The translations under genes and the position numbers were made by a program. From Mya arenaria (taxonomy: Eukaryota > Mollusca > Bivalvia > Myida > Myidae), in assembly GCF_026914265.1 (NCBI RefSeq), contig NC_069136.1, positions 16,739,228 to 16,803,227 of the forward strand: a stretch of 64,000 nt of DNA, read 5' to 3'. The notes below the pieces were generated by a model. That model searched no databases. It was not told the origin of the DNA and was given only the letters and a program-made list of their open reading frames with translations. Shown here piece by piece: positions 49,700 to 61,719 of this stretch (positions within the stretch are counted from its first letter, which is position 1; each line of letters starts with the position of its first letter).

Positions 49700-52600
49700 A
49701 CTGCGTATTTCATTACCGACATTTCGGTCTGTATAAATTAAACATCCGTATGACGGGTTGTAATTATTAGAGGCAAATACTATATTATACCTCGTTGTTT
49801 AAGTAAACTGCTTTTCGCCTTTAATTCATTCAGTAATCACTTACGGGTAATATAAATAGCGACTAATCGTCAACGACTTGCAAAGTGTCGTTACCCTTGG
49901 ATAGAAATGAAATGTATATATTCGTTAATTATGTTAATATGTCAGTAAGTCCGAATAAAAAGGTAATGCTCGGAATCCTAACCCTAAAACACAAATTATA
50001 CCGACTTCAAATGCAACGGTGAGAGCTTTGAAAGACATTTCGGAAATATAATCATTAACTGGTGCATCATAGTGAATTATAAAGTTTTTCCAACAAATTC
50101 GGTAAAACAGATCTGCTGAACATGTTAAACGCTTGACATGGCATGGTGAGCGTGGACGCGCATTCAGCCACAATATTGTTTTGCAATGCGATGACAATAA
50201 TTTCAAATAAATAGTTTGTTTTTATTAACTATATCCATTATCAACATTTACTTTGAGCTGAAATGTGAATATGCAATATTTTTAAAGTTTCCCGTATGTT
50301 TTACGTAACAGGGAGGCAATCGTATTAAAATATTGCAATCAGGATTTCGCGTATGCTCCCTGGTTTATCAATAAGTTTTTACATTTTCACACATAACACC
50401 TATACTTGTTTAAGTGATCGTGCTTTATACCTTCGTTACGGTAAATTGAAAGTCAATCTTGCGTTTTTATATTTTTTTTAACAATGCGTTAATGTGTTCT
50501 AAGTATAAGAGCCAAAGTAAAACCAAATTGTTGCACGTTGATTATTGAACTTAGTTACAAAATACCTCGTCTAAATAGTCATCACTACTCGGCCTTTCCA
50601 GACAAGCTCGGGATGGACTTTATACCATGACGGTCTCGTTTCACAAACACCCAATACTTACGGAGGACTGGTAGAGCTTGGTAGAGATGTAAATATGGCC
50701 AAAGATGAGGGTTAACATTGAAATCAGTTCGGTGTTCGTTTAACGTTCCCCGCCTAACACAGGGTGTTAATATAACTGCCTTATTCTTAACCGAGGTATA
50801 CATATGCTGAAAGACGAACTGTAATTACACATCCAAAATTGAGCTCCAAAAATGACATTACTATCTTATGGTTCTCTTTTCTGGGAACTTTTGATAACAT
50901 TTTTAAAGGAATTGTCCAGAAGTAGGAAGGTCAATGTTTTTATTTGTATTCCGTAATTAAGATTTTTGAAATCATATCACGTTCGAACATTGTTATAGCG
51001 TGGTCACATGGATATATGTAAGAACTTTTAACACAGGCTCGAGCAATATATTTATTATCATTTATTGGAAAATAATATTCATTTTGATTGATTTGCTTAA
51101 ATGTATAGGTCGAATCATAGAATAGTTAAGGCCACTATTTTTACATGATAACTTCAATTTTACCAATACTTACAACCTCGATGATGCTCTTTTGTGTGTT
51201 CTATAGATAAAAAATGTCCTTCCCTCCGAAAACAAACACGGTATGGCACTGTTGTTGGCTGGATATTTCTGTACAGCGACCATCTTCATATTTGTGTCCA
51301 ATTTTGTGTTGACCGATGCAGTGCTAAAACAATGAAGGTGAACTGAGGGATTTTCGTCGGTTCATATCGCGTTGAGAACCATCCGTGTGTCATAAAACGT
51401 GCTATAAAATGTGCTTCATAATTTATCATATATTTGACAAAGGATCGTATTGAACCCTATCAACACTATCTGCAGACCATCCCATGTGTAAATCGCTGTG
51501 TATATGCTTTATCAGTAAGACATTAATTAGAAAACAAAGTATGTGTATGTCACGAAAGTTTAAAGATAGGGAGGCGCTGGCAAGTTAGGGTCTGGCAGTC
51601 GATCACTTTGATCCAAGGCAGCTGGTGGTACTACAACAACGGTTCTAGATATCACAGACACAGGCTCAATGGTCAAGTATAAGTGAAACATTAATGCCAA
51701 AACAAACAATAACATTGGGTCCAATACAAAGGAAAAGACAATACAACTAGCATTGCAAATCATGAAATCATCCCGGTGGCATACACATATAGGTGTTAAC
51801 AATCGCAAATTGGAACTGTGAGAATGACGGACTCCCGAAAAGTCCGAGCTGTGCACACTTAATCAAAATGAAATTAAGGGACACACCTCTTGATATACTT
51901 ATGTAAAATTCCGTATAGAAGTTATCTTTTCTGAATACTATATTTCATTTATATAAAGCTATCCCTGTAGCATTGTATTCACTTGCTATTTGATAACGAA
52001 TGTATACACATGTTACTAGATTTGAGTTCTGATGAATATAACCCATTCCATATATTGTTGAACGAACTAAACAATCATCGTTACGTACGTCTTAAATTTT
52101 GAAAAATGGGTGTCGTGTGAAATGCCGCGGTATCTTATTCGTTCGTGTCTTTCGTCACTGTTCTATCGTTGTGTTAATCGAAAAAGAAGTAAGACCAAGA
52201 ACATTATCGATGCATAAATAGCATTTTGTTTTACACTGTCAAGATTGACAAAAGAAGTCCAACACTATTTAATCGAATTAGATTCACGTGATTGAAAAAC
52301 ACTCGTGTGATTAAATGCACCAATTTTCGGCCTGTCGTATCAAGCGTAAAACATGTTCGGCAGATCTGTTATGCCAAGTCTGTAGAAACAAACCTTTCTC
52401 TTTTATGAAGACCAACCATCATGGCTATATTCCCGACAGACCTCTTGAGCTTTAATTTGATTGGAAGGCGACATTACTTATTTTGTGTTTGGTGGGTTCG
52501 CCTAGTAGGTCGGCACCTATCCTCATATTCTAATCTTTGTCCTTTGTTATCTTAAAAAAAATCGAATCAGATTTTATTACCTCTATTTCTTACGACAGTA

Positions 52601-53980
52601 ATGAACTTGATGAAAAATTTGTAAAGTGTTTTTGTTTTTTTCTTCAAATTATTGCATTTGAGTGATATTCATCATGTCTCATCAATATTCTATCTTTAGA
52701 TCATTTGAAACTTTTGAAACCTTGTTGGTGTATTTGTTTAAACTTAAAATATATATATATACAGTGAGCAATTAAGTCTTCAGCAATATTTAAACTGATA
52801 TTTTATGAACTCCGGAATGTTTCTCGAACACGTATTCCAGTATAATTCATTGTTAGTATATACATTAATATTAGGCTATAAGTAAGATAGTTATATACTA
52901 CTGAAGAAAATTACATAATTCAGATTAAATGTGAAAGCGTTTCTGATATCCTTCTTATGATAGTCAAATGAACTGGAAAACAATGTTGTGTGTTAAAATA
53001 TTTGATGTTGTTCTTTTAGCATATTTTGAACATTTGTTGATCATACCATTTTTAAGGGTTTGTACTCACTTCAGATATACATGTAAATAGAGGTGTTTGC
53101 ATTATGGTTTGACACATTTTAACACAATGTAATAAATGAATTAGGTTTTAGGGGTGAGAAGTTAAAGAATATAGTATTTAAATATAAATTGACATGAATT
53201 GCACTTAATAGCGTGTATCATATCAAAACTATTTATAACAGAAATATGATCAGGCTAGGCTATATTGCAAAGTGGATTTCTCAATGTTTAAAATGCATTG
53301 AAAATTTGCATAGCTCGTAATTGCTCCCTTGTTTCATTTTCAATGATATGATCACACATGTACATCTTGTTCTTCATTGCTAACATTTTAGATAGACGAA
53401 CCTGACAGTTACATAAATTATTATTTTTAGATTTATTGCAAAAACAGCATTTCAACAGCACAATCAATTGAGTAAATTTGTATTAATTTTTTTACATTTT
53501 ATATTTGCCAAGTCCGAGACAAATTCGATCATGAAATACAATATGGTAAATAAAATTAAGTATATATAGTATTAATCGTGTCCAAATTTGTATTGTATAT
53601 CGCAGTTAAATATTTATGAACATATCAGAATCAATAATATACAAAACAAAATTGCCCTCCGCATAGCAAAATACTTCATTTAGAGCATCGTAATCTGAAT
53701 AGTATTCGTCAAGGTGAAATTGCCACTTTGAATGTTTGCTGACAGTGACAGTGCAAAGGTTGTATATGTCTTTCATATTCATGGAATGTAACGTAATATT
53801 GAGAGTTTATCAGCAGAATGTGGGATCGATATTTAATGTTATTTGCATTATTCACTTAAAGATGAAGACTCGATAAATACACTCTATGGCGAGAATCAAA
53901 GGTGGACTAAATTCTAATATAAAAGTTATTAGAACTGTCAGTTTAAAGCTCTTTATTTAACAACGATTGTGAAACAAGTT
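49700..53980. other. Mostly featureless intergenic DNA
   Basis: No gene that I can name. Short minus-strand frames at 49,934-50,206 and 50,585-50,803 have no recognisable domain. The frame at 51,560-51,856 is described separately. The rest is AT-rich. Confidence 0.35.
51560..51856 (-). CDS. Possible small membrane protein or last exon, function unknown
   Basis: A 98-codon minus-strand frame with a cysteine-bearing stretch (ICVCHRDDFMICNASC), one hydrophobic segment (FVLDPMLLFVLALMFHLYL, ~45-63) and a polar, proline-rich C-terminus ending LPAPPYL. The C-terminal half has protein-like composition. I found no splice partners, no promoter and no family match, so it could be chance. It could be the final exon of a single-pass protein. 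Confidence 0.22.
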   Translation of the reverse strand: MHSSDFSGVRHSHSSNLRLLTPICVCHRDDFMICNASCIVFSFVLDPMLLFVLALMFHLYLTIEPVSVISRTVVVVPPAALDQSDRLPDPNLPAPPYL

Positions 53981-53982
53981 GT

Positions 53983-54180
53983 TACAATATTATATTTATC
54001 ACTCTTGTTGGCAAAATTTTACGCGAGAGTGTCGTCTTGTGTAATGGTGGCACCGAAGTACCCGGTGAAAACCTACCTTTCCGGCTTGGTGCCAAACTCA
54101 CATGCACCCAGGCCGGGAATCGAACACGGCTCGCTTTAATGAGAAGCGAGTGCGTTAACCAATGCGCTAACCGAGCAACC
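53983..54180 (-). repeat. tRNA-derived SINE, copy 1 (minus)
   Basis: Read on the minus strand it starts cggttagcgcattggttaac (Pol III box A-like), has gtgttcgattcccggcctgg (box B), then a core with gtttggcaccaagccgg and gggtacttcgg. It ends near gccaacaagagtgataaata. The same family lies at 56,953-57,156 on the plus strand. The core resembles the widespread molluscan/metazoan SINE core; that assignment is from memory. It is not a real tRNA gene, because the clover-leaf does not close. Confidence 0.8.
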
Positions 54181-54419
54181 AGTTACAAATAGAACTGTTG
54201 AGATAAAGCATGGTATAAGAAATGACTAGTTACTGTACCTAGCAACAACAACAAAATAAAACACACAAAAACAATACATTTTCATATCATAAAAGAGAAA
54301 AACCGTTAACGTTCCAGGGTACAATTTCTAAATCCTATTATAGCTTTCATACATCTAGCAACGTTTTACACTCCCCTTCTCGTTGAGATGGTTAAAATAT
54401 CATGCAGAGGTTACAGAAA

Positions 54420-56420
54420 CTAGAAGCAGCTGCAAAACAGAATTACAAACTTACACAGAGAAAAGATAGTGCAGGTTAAGCTACTTTTGTCATGGACAGG
54501 GACATTATGCTCGAAAGTGGCATAAGAAGAAAGAGGATGGTTTCTTACAAGAGAGAGGTAAAAAGACAGAAAAATAATCAGCAGAGTCATGAACATTCCT
54601 TTAAACAGGCAGGGACCTTCTCTCGAAGCCAAAAAGGTTTAAACTAGGTGGCGATCTTGAATAATATGCCGTAAAAATATCGACAAAAAGATGCATTTAC
54701 AGCCGGGGTAAGGGGATTGTAAATTTTGGAAGGACATCGACAGTGGGATCTACATAGTGGTCGACACTGTACCTTTAATGTTTACAACAGAAACAGGGGC
54801 TACTAGATCCATAATCTCGAGCATTGTTTACGAGAAGTAAAGTACGTTTGAGCACGTTCAGTTCTGATTGCGTCGACAGTGTTACGTGGAGTTGGAGTTT
54901 ACGATTGGTCAATTCGAGATAGAAGAAGGGTTTGTGGTTGCTGACATGGACAAACGTTCAACGGGATCGGAATTAAGACAAATGGGAAAAGCAATCATGC
55001 CTTCGTGTTGCCGAGTAAAGACGTAATAGTGTTAGATGGTGTAGAGATCCCTTGCAAGTGGAACAGTAATGTCCCGTAAGTCAGAAAGATGGTTGTAGCA
55101 TAAGACACTGTCATACCAATCCTTCCTGAAGCTGTTCTTTATGTTTTTAGAGCGTATAGAGGTTGACATCTTGGACTCCGACGCAAATTATATAGTCAAA
55201 CCTAAAGGTATATTTCGTGAAAAGTATCCCCGTATGATTGCTTCGATGCTGGTCGACATAAATTAAGCTGCTTCATGTGTGGTACTGTTTCGAGGACCTT
55301 TATAAAACGACTCTATGCTAAAATGAAGTGCAGAGGTTTCAGTTTTAGAACGGATTGAAAGAGTGGGTAGTGTCGTCCCAAGAACCGGTAGCTTTGGTGT
55401 AGAAATAAACGTAGCTTCACCAGAAGGTTGCAGATAGGCAATGAAATGTTAAAACAGACAAAGCCCCCAATTTGAGCAAAGGCAATAGAGATTGCAAAAC
55501 CATTTCAAGGCATTATATTGCCAGGTCTTATCGCTGTAAGAACGACTAGGAAAAAAGGATACTTTTAGGCCTTCTTGTAAAATATAAGGGTGTGTGTTTA
55601 AACCTTAAGTGGGACATTGGGTTGACAGACCTAGCGGAACATTCCTAACAAGTCTTGGCCTTCTGCCAATGCGTTGAGTACAGAAAGATGAACGAGTCGG
55701 TTAAGTTCGACGGTTTCCCACCTGTGGCATGACGCCGTTTTAAGGTAGCTTGACTTGACAGGAGGTTATTTTCAGTGACGGTCCAGTGAATATATAAGGG
55801 CGAAGTAGTCTGCAAATTCAGCCAAAATGATATGACACGTGTGCCAATCTGTCTAAATAATGCCAGCAGCATATTCCAGCGCGTAATGGAGTTGACATTG
55901 CAAAATATGCAATAGATCACTTGTTTCGTCTTAATGGTTGACAGTTTAGTGAACGAGCGTGACCTCCTTTAGCACATATAGCAGCATAACTTGGTTCTCG
56001 AGAGAGTTAGAAAAACGGGATTAAAGCTAAGGTGTTCCTGTTTGTAGACAGATGTTGTGTGCCTCGTCATATCGTTTAAAAGAAGGATGTCCGACCGCGT
56101 CACAGCAATTAAACTATTGGGATAGCTAAAGCCGAATAACTAAATGAAGTTTAAACATTGTTGTGCAATTACACTGAACTATAGGCGATTCAGCCATAGT
56201 TTAACAAGGACAGCTAAGAATCAAAATCATAAAGATCAGGGCAGAACTAGTCTGGGCGACAAGTGCAAAGAGGCGTGGAAATAATAAAGAAGCATCTGAT
56301 TTGCTCTGAGGTCATGGGCTGCCAAAACGATGCAAGTGACTTGCTCTTAGACGTTGATGCTACATATGTCGGAAATGGCACAATTGCATGGAGGTCGAGA
56401 ACACTTGATTGTATATGCTA
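54420..56420 (+). mobile_element. Ty3/Gypsy-like LTR-retrotransposon fossil (broken)
   Basis: Plus strand, in order: a Gag zinc-knuckle-like stretch near 54,480 (FCHGQGHYARK), an aspartic-protease-like stretch near 54,760-54,830 (ETGATRSIIS), and reverse-transcriptase-like traces up to about 56,080. Last comes an RNase-H-like stretch near 56,350 (LDVDATYVGNGTIAW). No LTRs or integrase were recognised. It is broken many times and looks old. It is bracketed by the two SINE copies. Confidence 0.65.
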
Positions 56421-56952
56421 GCATTTCTTGAAAAAAAATCACACTCTATCTCGTTGCCCATGGCCGACGGATTACGCATGCACGAGTAGTGGCCATGCAG
56501 GCGGTATCACTGCTCTATGTACGGGTCTTTTTGTCTCTTCCGGGAGGCGCGCGGAAGTGGAGCCCCTTAAATGTGGTCAATGTAAAATGGCGGATACGAT
56601 GGTGGGGGATGGCGAACGTTAATCAAACCATATAGAACAGATCCGCGCCAAACAATATAACTAATAACCATTAGTGAAGGAAACTGTCTTAAGCGTGACT
56701 TCAACAATGTGTTGTTCATGTTTTTAAAAGGTTTTTTGTAAAGCCACATTCATTATAAGATGATCAAGAAAGCTGCGACTAGAGCTGTAGCTGGAATAAA
56801 GACATCAGAGTCCGTTAAACAGACTCATTTCCAATGATTTAAAATGCAATGATTCGTGTATATAACTTGACAATGCCTTCGTAATATGGATATATGACAA
56901 CAGACAAAAATTCTACTTTCTTAGTAATAAAATCACGGTGAAACAAATATCA

Positions 56953-57156
56953 CTCCCGGTTAGCGCAACGGTTATCCCACTCGCTTCTAACCAAGGCGAC
57001 CCGCGTTTGATTCCCGGCCTGGGCGCATGTGAGTTTGGCTTGTGGTCACCAAGCCGGATAAGTGAGTTTCGTCCGAGTAGTCCGGTTACCCTACAACACC
57101 AGACCACCTTCTCGCGTAACCTAGTGCCAACGAGAGTGATAAATTTAATGTTGTGA
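56953..57156 (+). repeat. tRNA-derived SINE, copy 2 (plus)
   Basis: Box A-like ttagcgcaacggttatccc near 56,960 and box B-like gtttgattcccggcctgg near 57,006. The core runs gcttgtggtcaccaagccgg and cgagtagtccggttaccc, with the tail gtgccaacgagagtgataaa. It keeps about 20 bp of core that copy 1 lacks. It matches copy 1 over nearly its whole length. Confidence 0.82.
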
Positions 57157-57294
57157 CACACTAACACACATTGTATATTCATGGTTTTTCGTTAAGACCG
57201 ATTGGCTAATAAAATGGTTTCTGATAGAAGCTGATTTTTTAAGGACGTCTAAATATTAACGTAAAAAGCAAATTTTGAAGACTCGTAGCCTAAT

Positions 57295-57790
57295 TTACCC
57301 AAACTGTCTACCATACCCAAACTGTCTATTATATCCAGACTGTCTACCATACTCAGACTGTCTACCATATCCTGACTGTCTACCATATCTTGACTATCTG
57401 TCATGTTCTGATTGTATTCCATACCCAGACGGTCTACGATATCCAGACTGTCTACAATATCTTGACTGTCTGTCATGTTCTGAAAGTCTACCAAACCCAA
57501 ACGGTCTACCATATCAAGACTGTCTACAATATCTTGACTGTCTGTCATGTTCTGACAGTCTACCAGACCCAGATCTACCATACATAGACTGTCTTCCGTA
57601 CCCTGAGTATCTACCAAACCCAGATTGTCTACCATACCCAGACTGTCTACCAAACCCAGATTTTCTACCATACATAGACTGTCTACCATACCCTGAGTAT
57701 CTACCAAACCCAGGTTGTCTACTATACCCAGACTGTCTACCATACCCTGATTGTCCACCATTCTCAGACTGTCTACCATTCCCAGACTGT
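57295..57790. repeat. 18-bp minisatellite, about 27 copies
   Basis: The unit is of the form agactgtctaccataccc with variants (tgactgtctgtcatgttc, agattgtctaccaaaccc). Some variants recur as blocks, which suggests a higher-order pattern. Because 18 is a multiple of three and the unit lacks stops in one frame on each strand, both strands stay open for over 180 codons: minus (D-S-L-G-M-V)n, plus (C-L-P-Y-P-D)n. No evidence supports translation. It ends 170 bp from a TNF-ligand exon 1 relic. Confidence 0.93.
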
Positions 57791-57965
57791 CATTCGCAAT
57801 TGGCACCTATTTTAGCAATTTAATAACACACAATACCCGAAAACAGCCTGTTCTCAAAGTTCATGTTATCTCGCCCTTTAATTCCAACGACAACAGTTTC
57901 AACACACACTACCCGAAAACAGCGCGTTATACTTCATTCTACACTATTGTTATCGTTTTTTTTTT

Positions 57966-58099
57966 GCAGACATCATTGAGTCACTGTCGATTTGCTTACT
58001 GTCCGACAGAGTCTACACAATTCAGAGCACTGCAATACTAACGACAAGCAATAACAAAAGACTGACTATACTCAACCTCTCAAGCAGTCCGTCTGCCAT
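57966..58099 (-). pseudogene. Relic of a TNF-ligand first exon with preserved promoter-side DNA
   Basis: The minus strand reads MADGLLERLSIVSLLLLLVV, then SIAVL, a stop, IV, a stop, TLSDSKQID. This aligns with MTDILLKRLTIVSVLLLLIV of ligand A; two stop codons fall in the membrane segment. The DNA just upstream (58,100-58,155) also aligns with that of ligand A and contains tatataaa. No exons 2-4 follow; in their place are the minisatellite, the SINE and the Gypsy fossil. Confidence 0.85.
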
Positions 58100-58159
58100 G
58101 TCCGAAATGCATCGAAGAGTGAGCGCAAACCGATAATACCGGGACTTTATATATCGTAA

Positions 58160-59005
58160 TGCAGTAAAGAAATAGTTTCAAATATCTGTAATATTTGAAA
58201 AACTGAATCACCGGCTGTAAACTTGATCTAATAATAAACGCCCTACATTGCACTGTTCAGGTTTTATCTTATATAAACATGCCGTGAGAGAGTTCACATG
58301 AGTTATATCAAGGAATACTTAAAGTCAAGATTGTAAACATTTGTGACATACATTCTATTTTTCAGAAAAAAAATATAGTTTATAAAAATGAAATAGTTCG
58401 CGATTAATTATATTATATTATATCTATATGAATGTACAGAATTATGCAACCAAGTAGGACGCAATATATACAGGTTCAACTTCGTTCTTTGTCACAGTTT
58501 TATTATAGGAATTGTAGTCCATACAGATATCGTTTATTTTGGGTCATGTTTCAAATTATAATTTAATTTGCGACTGCCAACTTAATATTGGTATGCGCAT
58601 TGTTAACTTGCATGAATAGATTTAGAAGTGGTCAGATCCGACGCTGCTTGGCGACTAGTTATTTGATTTATGCATTTTTATAAACATCGATCTGCGTAGT
58701 AATTTTAACCAAAAACACAGCTTTAATCTTAGAAAGTGCGGACTTCAACGGTCTTTTAGTTAGAACTTTCTTGCTACATAACTGATGCTTTCAAACTGTA
58801 CTGTATTGTATGTGATAAGGTACACATGTTCACAGTTTTTGCAATTGAATGGTACGTGTTTGCAAATATGTGCGATTTGCCATATATGGGATGCAATGAA
58901 TGTGCATAAAGTTTACCCGTTTGTCTTTGTATATAATGCAGAGTAACCGTTTCTTTTTGGTCGTGTTTATTATCATTTTTATTTATTTTGAATATTTTAT
59001 TTTAT
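58160..59005. other. Intergenic, nothing recognised
   Basis: AT-rich flank upstream of the exon 1 relic. No coding region or repeat could be supported. Confidence 0.35.
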
Positions 59006-59009
59006 GTAT

Positions 59010-59390
59010 TTAAATAAATATAAAACTCTGATGTAAGGTGTCACTTGCAATGGACTGCATACTTGACGTATGTAAATGAACGCTTCCCCCTTCCTTAAAT
59101 TCAAACACGCCCCTGTGCTTATAGTTTTTGTTCTGGTTTGGCAACCGCCATGCCCCACATTTCTCTAAAAACAGATATCTTTGTTTCATTTGCAGATCTG
59201 TATAAGATTCTATCCTCCATTTGTGAATTTCCTGATTCCAATGAACTTCCATTTTCAGGATTTGTGACAACAATTTGAAAAGCTAGATAATATAAATCAG
59301 TTTAAGCAATATGAACGGATCAATCATTGTATGACAAATATCCTTTCTTATCTAAATTCATCAAGGAAAGCCAATGTACAATATCGGACC
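59010..59390 (-). pseudogene. Divergent TNF-like ligand D, last exon, dead
   Basis: Begins after an acceptor (attttag) at 59,390 with DIVHWLSLMNLDKKGYLSY, homologous to exon 4 of gene C (MVHWLSLVNSDPKGYLSY). In-frame stops fall at 59,320-59,322 and 59,302-59,304, and one frame change is needed before YTDLQMKQ. The open 87-codon stretch then gives RGVFEFKEGGSVHLHTSSMQ, typical of the last TNF strands, ending SFIFI. About 59,610-59,680 (TMGYNHINNVS on the minus strand) may be its exon 3 (compare WMGYQHTHKEK of C). No exon 1 was found. It is less damaged in its 3' half than C, so C and D decayed independently. Confidence 0.72.
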
Positions 59391-60120
59391 CTAAAATAAA
59401 AAAATGTATGAAAACAATTATTCATAATCCTTCAAATAAAAGATGTTCGTTCACTATTTTATTGTGAATATAATAACAAACACGATATAAAAACAAACGT
59501 AAGAAATACCTATAATTGAAAGCATAAGATAGGATTTTTGTTTTTATATTATGTTGACAGTTAATTAAGATTGTGATATATTCTTTTAAAATAGCCCAAT
59601 GAATAACGTTAGCACCTGAAACATTATTGATATGATTATAACCCATGGTGACTTTATTCCATATTGCATTCACCTAACAGTGCGCTAAATATTATCTCAA
59701 GGTTAAATTCAAAATTAGAATCTACTTTAACGACTTGTTATTCGATACCCCGCATTTTCATAAGGAAGTGCAATGTATTATAAAGCCACAACAAATTGAT
59801 CAGTTGTTCGCCGGATTGACTGCATGATCGTTTAAACCTTTACCTTGAGGGGTGAAAGCGAAAACGTTTTAACTTCTTTTTTATTTAATGTCACTTTGAA
59901 CCTTTTCGTATTCACCCCTCGACCTGTCCCCCTGATAATTTATTCAACAGATTAAACAGAGCATGTGGTAAGGCAGTTTACAATTATTTTTAAAAACCAT
60001 TTTGGCAAATTTGCATCAAAGGTAAATGTAAATACTTAACAGAGCTTTCGTAATATTTCTTCCCCATTCCCTTCTCTATCATTTATAAATAACAACCCGT
60101 AATTACCTCACTGTGCTTTA

Positions 60121-60366
60121 ATGACGCATTGTGGTGCAATGGCATGGATTCCTGTCTCAATAAATCAATGGACAATGATTGATAGTGGGTGGGTGCGGTT
60201 TACAACCATAAACATGTCTCGTCTAGACAAATGTTTTGCACTCTGTGCTAACCGTCAATCGCATGTTTGTAAAGGCTGGTTAAATCATGTATGTATACAA
60301 TGTTTGCATATCAACTACAATGTTTTGAAGTTACTGACATCATTAGACCTTTCAGTGAATGTATAA
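60121..60366 (+). other. Possible PAN/apple-like exon relic
   Basis: An 81-codon plus frame contains DKCFALCANRQSHVCKGWL followed by HVCIQC. The cysteine spacing recalls a PAN/apple module, which normally reads C-x3-C, then C-x-G/F-x. There is no partner exon, no convincing splice sites and no signal peptide. The match is weak and could be chance. Confidence 0.2.
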
Positions 60367-60770
60367 CAAAATATCAAGAAAAGGCTATCTTTCAATATGA
60401 TTATAATGGTTGGATAGTTAGGATATTTATAGTTTGCTTATTGCAGCTCTGGACAAAAATGCAATGAGCATACAACAGGTTGTATGTTGAAACATTATCA
60501 TTGAGTTGAGAAATATTGTACAATTATTCAGATTAACATTTTGTCCCTTTAGATATGGCATCTCACTTTTACGTGTTAGGATATGCCAGGCTGAAATTTA
60601 CTTGTAGAACAGAGCTTTTGCATTTAATATAAATGAAGATAAACATCATTGTTAAATTTTACTCTGCGTGATAATACCAGTCTGTGTTGATTTCAAGGTA
60701 AAAAGGGTCGTAACGTAGTTGTGAAATAAAATGTAGATAGTTTTAAACCATGTCGACAATAATTATAGTA

Positions 60771-61165
60771 CTCTGCGTCACAACGTATAGCTGTGTACTT
60801 TTGTCCTTACGGTCAATGTATAACAGACCGGTTCATTCGGTTGAGTGAATTGCAATATAAGTGGAACAGGGACTAATTTGAAATCAGTTCTAGACACTTT
60901 CTCTGTGTTACAACGTATAGCTGTGTTCTTTTGTCCTTATGGTCATTGTATAACAGACCGGTTCATACGGTTGAGTGAATTGCAATATAAGTGGAACAGG
61001 GACTAATTTGAAATCAGTTCTAGACACTTTCTCTGTGTTACATCGTATAGCTGTGTACTTTTGTCCTTACGGTCATTGTATAACAAACCGGTTCGTACGG
61101 TTGATTGAATTAGGATAAAATTGGAACAGAGATTAGTTTAAAGAGACTCTCTCTCTTCGTGGTAA
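60771..61165. repeat. 130-bp tandem repeat, three copies
   Basis: acgtatagctgtgt recurs at about 60,783, 60,913 and 61,043, with an identical 130-bp period. The units also share tataacagaccggttca and aagtggaacagggactaatt. Copies 1 and 2 are nearly identical across most of the unit; copy 3 diverges at its right end. It is non-coding. Confidence 0.9.
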
Positions 61166-61369
61166 CATCGAATTAACAATTAAAATTCAATGCTTTGAAA
61201 TGATTGTTTAAGTCCACGTATTACTGATTAAACATGTATCCCAATAATACAAATCGAATATTGTTTTATATCAAAAATGTATTCATTATAAGATAATTGT
61301 CCAATAAATTGTTGTAAGGAGGGTTACGGGAGATGAGGCCCGACATCAAGTCGTAATTGACAATCCTGT

Positions 61370-61708
61370 ATGTCTGGTGACGAACGGGCAGATGTTTCTG
61401 AGTCCCACCACCATGGATGGGTTTTTATCTTAGTTTTGCCTCGGCGAGTCGACCAAGTTCATAATCTCATTTTTGTTGCTGCACGTTTTGTCTTGTTTTG
61501 TTTTTCTAGAATCGGCACTGTATACGTTTTCAATTCCAAGCTTTCTTGCACTCTGTTTCGTGTCGTCACAATATACGCTTCACCCGCAAATCGCAACTGT
61601 GTTGTACATTTGTTTGAAAGAAATACAAGTTTGACTAACGGATTGTCTTTATTTAAATGTCTTCCACCGAGAATCGTAAGCATCTACGATAAATGGGATA
61701 TTTCATAA
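61370..61708 (+). other. Open frame of unknown nature in a less AT-rich patch
   Basis: A 112-codon plus frame. The part after tttttctag at about 61,509 could be an exon (IGTVYVFNSKLSCTLFRVVT ... CLPPRIVSIYDKW). It vaguely recalls a secreted beta-sandwich domain, but I cannot name one. The patch (about 61,330-61,700) is richer in G+C than its surroundings. The opposite strand is also open for 74 codons. Confidence 0.2.
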
Positions 61709-61719
61709 TGTCCGGAATT

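Noticed and set aside
54100-54180. tRNA gene on the minus strand
   Set aside because: It has box A and B sequences but no closing acceptor stem, and continues into a SINE core shared with 56,953-57,156.
56960-57030. tRNA gene on the plus strand
   Set aside because: Same reason: it is the head of a SINE copy.
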